Positions 5,304 to 8,855 of a DNA stretch of 8,855 nt are shown here, piece by piece. The stretch comes from CAYYHA01 sp964471535 (GTDB lineage: Bacteria > Myxococcota > Myxococcia > SLRQ01). The number at the start of each line of letters is the position of its first letter. Position 1 is the first letter of the stretch. The notes under the pieces were generated by a model that saw nothing but the letters and a program-made list of their open reading frames with translations, had not been told where the DNA came from and made no database searches. Position numbers and translations under genes: made by a program. Location: assembly GCA_964471535.1 (NCBI GenBank), contig CAYYHA010000179.1, forward strand, positions 1 to 8,855, given 5' to 3'.

Positions 5304-7163
5304 ATGGCCACACCATCTGCAACGCCCAAGCACGTAACGCCCCAGTGCGTCGATGACGTCGTCATCCGTTTCGCCGGAGACTCCGGCGACGGGATGCAGC
5401 TCACCGGCACGCAGTTCACCAACACCAGCGCCATCGTCGGCAACGATCTGGCGACCCTCCCCGACTTCCCCGCGGAGATCCGGGCGCCGGCGGGCACGCT
5501 GGCGGGGGTCTCCGGTTTCCAGATCAACTTCTCGAGTCACGAGGTGTTCACGCCGGGAGACGAGCTCGACGTGCTCGTTGCCATGAACCCGGCCGCTCTC
5601 AAGCAGAACATCGGTGCCCTCAAGCGCGGCGGGCTCCTCATCGTCAACACCGGCGGCTTCAAGCCGAAGAACCTCGCCCTCGCCGGATACGAGACCAACC
5701 CCCTCGAGGACGGCAGCCTCTCCAACTACCAGGTCGTCGCCCTCGACATCTCGGGCATGACCGCCGAGGCGCTCAAGGACACGGGGCTCTCCGCCCGCGA
5801 GATCGAACGCTGCAAGAACTTCTTCACCTTGGGCCTGCTCTACTGGCTCTACAGCCGGCCGCTCGAGCCCACCTTGCACTGGATCGAGCAGAAGTTCCGC
5901 GGCAAGCCACAGCTCATCGAAGCGAACGCGAAGGCGCTCAAGGCCGGCTACGCCTATGGGGAGACGGCCGAGATCTTCCACGTGCGCTACGAGGTGCCCC
6001 CTCGCACCGGGGTCAAGCCGGGCACCTACACCAACCTCACCGGGAATCGGGCCCTGGCGCTGGGCATGGTGGCCGCCTCCCAGAAGTGCGGGCTGCCGCT
6101 CTTCCTGGGCAGCTATCCCATCACGCCGGCCTCCGACCTCCTCCACGAACTCTCCCGGCTCAAGGAGTTCGGGGTGGTCACCTTCCAGGCCGAGGACGAG
6201 ATCGCGGCCATCTGCGCCACCATCGGCGCCGCGTTCGGAGGCCAACTGGCCCTCACCTCGACCTCGGGGCCGGGGCTGGCCCTGAAGGGTGAGGCACTGG
6301 GCCTCGCCATCATGACCGAGCTGCCGATCGTCGTCGCGAACATCCAGCGGGGCGGCCCCTCCACCGGGCTGCCCACCAAGACGGAGCAGGCCGACCTCCT
6401 CCAGGCGATGTACGGGCGCAACGGCGAGGCACCCTGTGTGGTGATCGCCGCCAAGACGCCCGGCGATTGTTTCTACGCGGCCATCGAGGCGGCCCGCATC
6501 GCCACCAAGTACATGACCCCGGTGGTCCTCCTCTCCGATGGATACCTCGCCAACGGGGCCGAGCCGTGGCGCATCCCCGAGCTCGACGAGATCCCCGGCT
6601 TCGAGGTCCACTTCCGCACCGACCCCGAGGGCTTCACCCCGTACCTGCGCGACGAAAAGACCCTGGCGCGCCCCTGGGCCATCCCGGGTACGCCGGGCCT
6701 CGAGCACCGCATCGGGGGCCTGGAGAAACAACACATCACCGGCGGCGTCAGCTACGACCCGAAGAACCACGAGTTCATGGTGAAGCTCCGCGCGGAGAAG
6801 GTCGCGCGGGTCGCCGATGACATCCCCGACGCCGAAGTCATCGGAGACACGAAGGGGAAGCTCCTCGTCGTCGGTTGGGGCTCCACCTATGGGGCCATCG
6901 CCGCGGCGGTGGAGCGTTCGCGGAACAAGGGGCTCGACGTCAGCCACCTCCACCTACGGCACATCAACCCCTGGCCAAAGAACGTGGGCCCGATGATCGA
7001 GAGCTTCGAACACGTGCTCGTGCCCGAGATGAACAACGGGCAGCTCGTGCGTCTGCTCCGAGCGGCCTTCGGCCGCGACCACATCCGCGGCTTGAACAAG
7101 ATCCAGGGGCTCCCCTTCAAGACATCGGAGATCGAAGCGGGCATTCGCGAGGTTTTGGGCTGA
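5304..7163 (+). CDS. korA: 2-oxoglutarate:ferredoxin oxidoreductase, alpha subunit (gamma-alpha fusion)
   Basis: A 619-residue large subunit of a TPP-dependent 2-oxoacid:ferredoxin oxidoreductase, cytoplasmic. It pairs with KorB to convert 2-oxoglutarate and CoA to succinyl-CoA, CO2 and reduced ferredoxin, or the reverse in reductive carbon fixation. The gamma domain comes first (about 19-190; FAGDSGDGMQLTGTQF at 23-38). The pyrimidine-binding alpha domain follows (about 245-430), with GSYPITPAS from 269, FQAEDEIAAI near 294, TSTSGPGLALKGEALGLA and IQRGGPSTGLPTKTEQ. Domain II ends the protein (about 510-617), with INPWP at 554-558 and VLVPEMNNGQL. Length and order match the two-subunit KorA of aerobes such as Mycobacterium (about 650 residues). 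Substrate choice (2-oxoglutarate over other 2-oxoacids) is by family resemblance. The ATG at 5304 lacks an obvious Shine-Dalgarno. korB begins 40 bases after the stop. Confidence 0.92.
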   Translation: MATPSATPKHVTPQCVDDVVIRFAGDSGDGMQLTGTQFTNTSAIVGNDLATLPDFPAEIRAPAGTLAGVSGFQINFSSHEVFTPGDELDVLVAMNPAALKQNIGALKRGGLLIVNTGGFKPKNLALAGYETNPLEDGSLSNYQVVALDISGMTAEALKDTGLSAREIERCKNFFTLGLLYWLYSRPLEPTLHWIEQKFRGKPQLIEANAKALKAGYAYGETAEIFHVRYEVPPRTGVKPGTYTNLTGNRALALGMVAASQKCGLPLFLGSYPITPASDLLHELSRLKEFGVVTFQAEDEIAAICATIGAAFGGQLALTSTSGPGLALKGEALGLAIMTELPIVVANIQRGGPSTGLPTKTEQADLLQAMYGRNGEAPCVVIAAKTPGDCFYAAIEAARIATKYMTPVVLLSDGYLANGAEPWRIPELDEIPGFEVHFRTDPEGFTPYLRDEKTLARPWAIPGTPGLEHRIGGLEKQHITGGVSYDPKNHEFMVKLRAEKVARVADDIPDAEVIGDTKGKLLVVGWGSTYGAIAAAVERSRNKGLDVSHLHLRHINPWPKNVGPMIESFEHVLVPEMNNGQLVRLLRAAFGRDHIRGLNKIQGLPFKTSEIEAGIREVLG

Positions 7164-7203
7164 TCTGGTCCACGCTCCCTCGAACCCCCACCGAGAGACA
7201 TCC

Positions 7204-8226
7204 ATGACTGACACAGCGGTTCAAAAGTACACCCGGAAGGACTTCGACGCGGGGATCGACGTGAGGTGGTGCCCCGGCTGCGGCGACTACGCCATCCTCG
7301 CCGCGGTGCAGCGCACCCTGCCCGAGCTGCCGCACAAGCGAGAGGACTACGTCTTCATCTCGGGCATCGGCTGCAGCAGCCGTTTCCCCTACTACATGAA
7401 CACCTACGGCTTCCACACCATTCACGGCCGTGCCCCCGCCTTTGCGACGGGGCTGAAGACTACACGGCCGGAACTCTCGGTCTGGGTGATCACCGGGGAT
7501 GGGGATGGGCTCTCCATCGGAGGCAACCACCTCATCCATGCGCTGCGCCGCAACCCCGACATCAACATCCTCCTCTTCAACAACCGCATCTACGGGCTGA
7601 CGAAGGGGCAGTACTCACCCACCTCGGAGTTCGGAAAGCGCACGAAGTCCACCCCGTACGGCTCGGTGGACAACCCCTTCAATCCCGTCTCCCTGGCGCT
7701 GGGGGCCGAGGGGACCTTCGTCGCCCGCGCCATCGATCGGGACGCGAAGCACCTGACGGAGGTTCTGAAGCGTGCCGACGCCCACAAGGGGACGGCGTTC
7801 ATCGAAATCCTGCAGAACTGCAACATCTTCAACGACGGCGCCTGGGCCTACCTCACCGACCGCGCCACGAAGGACGACAACGCCCTCTATCTGGAGCACG
7901 GAAAGCCCCTGATCTTCGGAAAGGACCGGAACAAGGGGATCGTGCGCGGAGAGGACGGCTGCCCGAAGGTGGTGGTCATCGGAGAGGACGGTGTGACCGA
8001 AGCGGACATCCTCGTGCACGACGAGGCGTCCACCGATCCCACCTACGCCTTTCTGCTTTCGCAGCTGCATCCGCCCCACTACCCGACCCCCTTGGGCGTC
8101 TTCCGCGCGGTCAGCCGGCCCACCTACGAGTCGTTGGTGCAAGCGCAGATCGCCGAGGCGAAGGAGAAGAAGAAGGCCGACCTCCACGCGCTGCTCTCCC
8201 AGGGTGATACCTGGGAGGTCCGGTAG
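7204..8226 (+). CDS. korB: 2-oxoglutarate:ferredoxin oxidoreductase, beta subunit
   Basis: A 340-residue subunit carrying the TPP pyrophosphate site and one [4Fe-4S] cluster. WCPGCGDY supplies C23 and C26, GIGCSS supplies C57 and ILQNCNIF supplies C205: the four-cysteine set known for this family. The TPP/Mg motif is GDGDGLSIGGNHLIHALRRN (98-117), continuing to the closing NN at 125-126. IYGLTKGQYSPTS is also typical of KorB. The C-terminus is charged and probably helical (QIAEAKEKKKADLHALL). A weak GAGAG lies 6 bases before the ATG. It is 40 bases downstream of korA and surely cotranscribed with it. No small ferredoxin or delta subunit is encoded next to it, so the electron acceptor must come from elsewhere in the genome. 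The last codons overlap a stem-loop (8196-8217). Confidence 0.92.
   Translation: MTDTAVQKYTRKDFDAGIDVRWCPGCGDYAILAAVQRTLPELPHKREDYVFISGIGCSSRFPYYMNTYGFHTIHGRAPAFATGLKTTRPELSVWVITGDGDGLSIGGNHLIHALRRNPDINILLFNNRIYGLTKGQYSPTSEFGKRTKSTPYGSVDNPFNPVSLALGAEGTFVARAIDRDAKHLTEVLKRADAHKGTAFIEILQNCNIFNDGAWAYLTDRATKDDNALYLEHGKPLIFGKDRNKGIVRGEDGCPKVVVIGEDGVTEADILVHDEASTDPTYAFLLSQLHPPHYPTPLGVFRAVSRPTYESLVQAQIAEAKEKKKADLHALLSQGDTWEVR
8196..8217 (+). repeat. Stem-loop over the 3' end of korB
   Basis: CTCCCAGG (8196-8203) and CCTGGGAG (8210-8217) are exact reverse complements around the loop GTGATA. The structure ends 6 bases before the korB stop codon. A second tiny stem, CCGG-TAG-CCGG at 8220-8230, has the stop codon as its loop. 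There is no T-run, so an intrinsic terminator is unlikely; mRNA 3'-end stabilisation is possible. Confidence 0.5.
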
Positions 8227-8290
8227 CCGGAAACGCCAGCGCCCCCACCCACCGCCGCCCCCTGCAGCCTGTGCCGCGGGCGCCTGCCGC

Positions 8291-8304
8291 CGGCACGCGT
8301 GCCG
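8291..8304. repeat. 14-bp perfect palindrome between korB and the lipoprotein gene
   Basis: CGGCACGCGTGCCG is a perfect palindrome about 65 bases after the korB stop. It shares GCGTGCC with the palindrome at 3220-3239. No T-run follows. The rest of the 158-base spacer is C-rich before it and shows no further gene. Confidence 0.45.
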
Positions 8305-8372
8305 AGGCTCCCGCCGAGCGGTCGCCCAACCGGGCTCTTGTCGCTGGGCGTTCCCGTCGGCGTCCAGGCTGC

Positions 8373-8378
8373 TAGACT
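8373..8378 (+). promoter_or_regulatory. Possible -10 element for a leaderless transcript
   Basis: TAGACT fits the TAnnnT pattern. It ends 6 bases before the GTG at 8385, so transcription would begin at or next to the start codon. The best -35 candidate, TTCCCG at 8351-8356 with 16-base spacing, is weak. No Shine-Dalgarno is present. Confidence 0.35.
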
Positions 8379-8384
8379 CGATGG

Positions 8385-8855
8385 GTGCACGGCTCGTCTC
8401 GTGCGCGGTACGCGGCCGCGCTCGCCCTCTGCTTCGCCTGCTCGGGCGGGTGCACCCGCGACTTCACAGTGCCTGCAGAGGGCGTGGTGATCGAACGGGT
8501 CGACGTCTCCCCGGAACGCGTCGGTGCAACGGGGCGCCTCGAGATCGAGGTGGTGGCCCACGGCGCCGAAGAGGTGACGGTCCTCGTTGGAAGTCGGCCC
8601 GCCCACCTCGACGGGCAAAGCGGCTCCACCTACCGTTTCACCTACTTCCCCAATCGAAACGAGCCCGAGGGCGAAGCCGTGCCGGTGGAGGCCCGGGCAT
8701 CTCGCGGTCCAGCGACCGCATTCCAGAGCGCGACCGTCTCCTTCGACTTCACGCCGCCTGAGCTCACCGAGGTCGATGCACCGGCCGTGATCTTGGCCAT
8801 CGGCGACACCTTCGAGGTAGAGCTTCGGGTCTCCGAAGGCCTCGCTTCGGACCCT
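8385..8855 (+). CDS. Probable secreted lipoprotein with Ig-like beta-rich domain(s), 3' end outside window
   Basis: The frame from GTG 8385 stays open to the window end (157 codons, no stop), so it can be missed by ORF lists that need a stop. The N-terminus reads MHGSSRARYAAALALCFACSGGC. It has a basic n-region, a hydrophobic h-region (9-18) and a Cys at 23 after SGG (or at 19 after CFA), a plausible but non-canonical lipobox. The mature part alternates short beta-type segments (VVIERVDVSPERV, RLEIEVVAHGAEEVTVLVG, STYRFTYFPN, FQSATVSFDFTPPELTEVDAP), resembling bacterial Ig-like modules of surface lipoproteins. The DFTPPELTEVD boundary suggests that a second module begins near 122. An in-frame TAG at 8373 leaves GTG 8385 as the only start that keeps a signal peptide. 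The specific function is not recognised. Confidence 0.62.
   Translation, partial: MHGSSRARYAAALALCFACSGGCTRDFTVPAEGVVIERVDVSPERVGATGRLEIEVVAHGAEEVTVLVGSRPAHLDGQSGSTYRFTYFPNRNEPEGEAVPVEARASRGPATAFQSATVSFDFTPPELTEVDAPAVILAIGDTFEVELRVSEGLASDP

Noticed and set aside
4274..5527. Long upstream extension of the perR frame on the - strand (568 codons) and a second 624-codon - strand frame at 5079-6953
   Set aside because: Both run antisense through bcp and korA, whose domains are unambiguous. The perR promoter and operator at 4277-4320 lie inside the extension, so PerR starts at 4273.
8204..8761. 185-codon + strand frame overlapping the korB end and the lipoprotein
   Set aside because: Arg/Pro-rich translation with no domain. 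It overlaps korB out of frame, and the 8385 frame has a signal-like N-terminus and beta-type segments instead.

Overview
The window is GC-rich (roughly two-thirds G+C by eye, with strong G/C at third codon positions) and gene-dense. It looks like a chromosomal stretch from a free-living, high-GC Gram-negative bacterium. Possible groups are a deltaproteobacterial/myxobacterial-type lineage or another high-GC phylum that carries a two-subunit 2-oxoacid:ferredoxin oxidoreductase. The taxon cannot be fixed from the sequence alone. No RNA genes, CRISPR array, insertion sequence or phage gene is visible.

Layout: (1) Positions 1-75 may be the 3' end of an upstream gene on the + strand. (2) 190-1140 (+) is a metallo-beta-lactamase-fold hydrolase. 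(3) 1234-4273 on the - strand holds four genes in the transcribed order perR (4273-3821), rubrerythrin (3684-3256), a GlpC/heterodisulfide-reductase-like Fe-S protein (3098-1809) and a DUF3501 protein (1812-1234). The last two overlap by 4 bp. (4) 4520-5167 (+), divergent from perR, is a Bcp/PrxQ-type peroxiredoxin with a histone-H1-like basic tail. (5) 5304-7163 and 7204-8226 (+) encode the alpha (gamma-alpha fused) and beta subunits of a KorAB-type 2-oxoglutarate:ferredoxin oxidoreductase. (6) 8385-8855 (+) is the start of a probable secreted lipoprotein with Ig-like beta-rich sequence, cut by the window edge.

The genes fit together as a peroxide-defence block beside an oxygen-sensitive ferredoxin-linked enzyme. 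The regulator has all five PerR metal ligands, including the Asp that separates PerR from Fur. The same 15-bp box with core AATCATT sits in the perR promoter and in the rubrerythrin promoter, so PerR probably controls itself and the rubrerythrin operon. The rubrerythrin has no rubredoxin domain and no cysteine at all. The Fe-S protein encoded downstream is therefore a reasonable candidate for its electron supply, with DUF3501 as an uncharacterised partner. This three-gene module is the best candidate here for a biochemically undescribed system. The peroxiredoxin has a single cysteine and a Lys/Arg-rich tail that could place it on nucleic acid.

Regulatory structure includes two clear sigma70-type promoters on the - strand, a possible leaderless start for the lipoprotein, a C-rich G-poor leader between bcp and korA that could be a Rho entry site, and several intergenic perfect palindromes without U-tracts.
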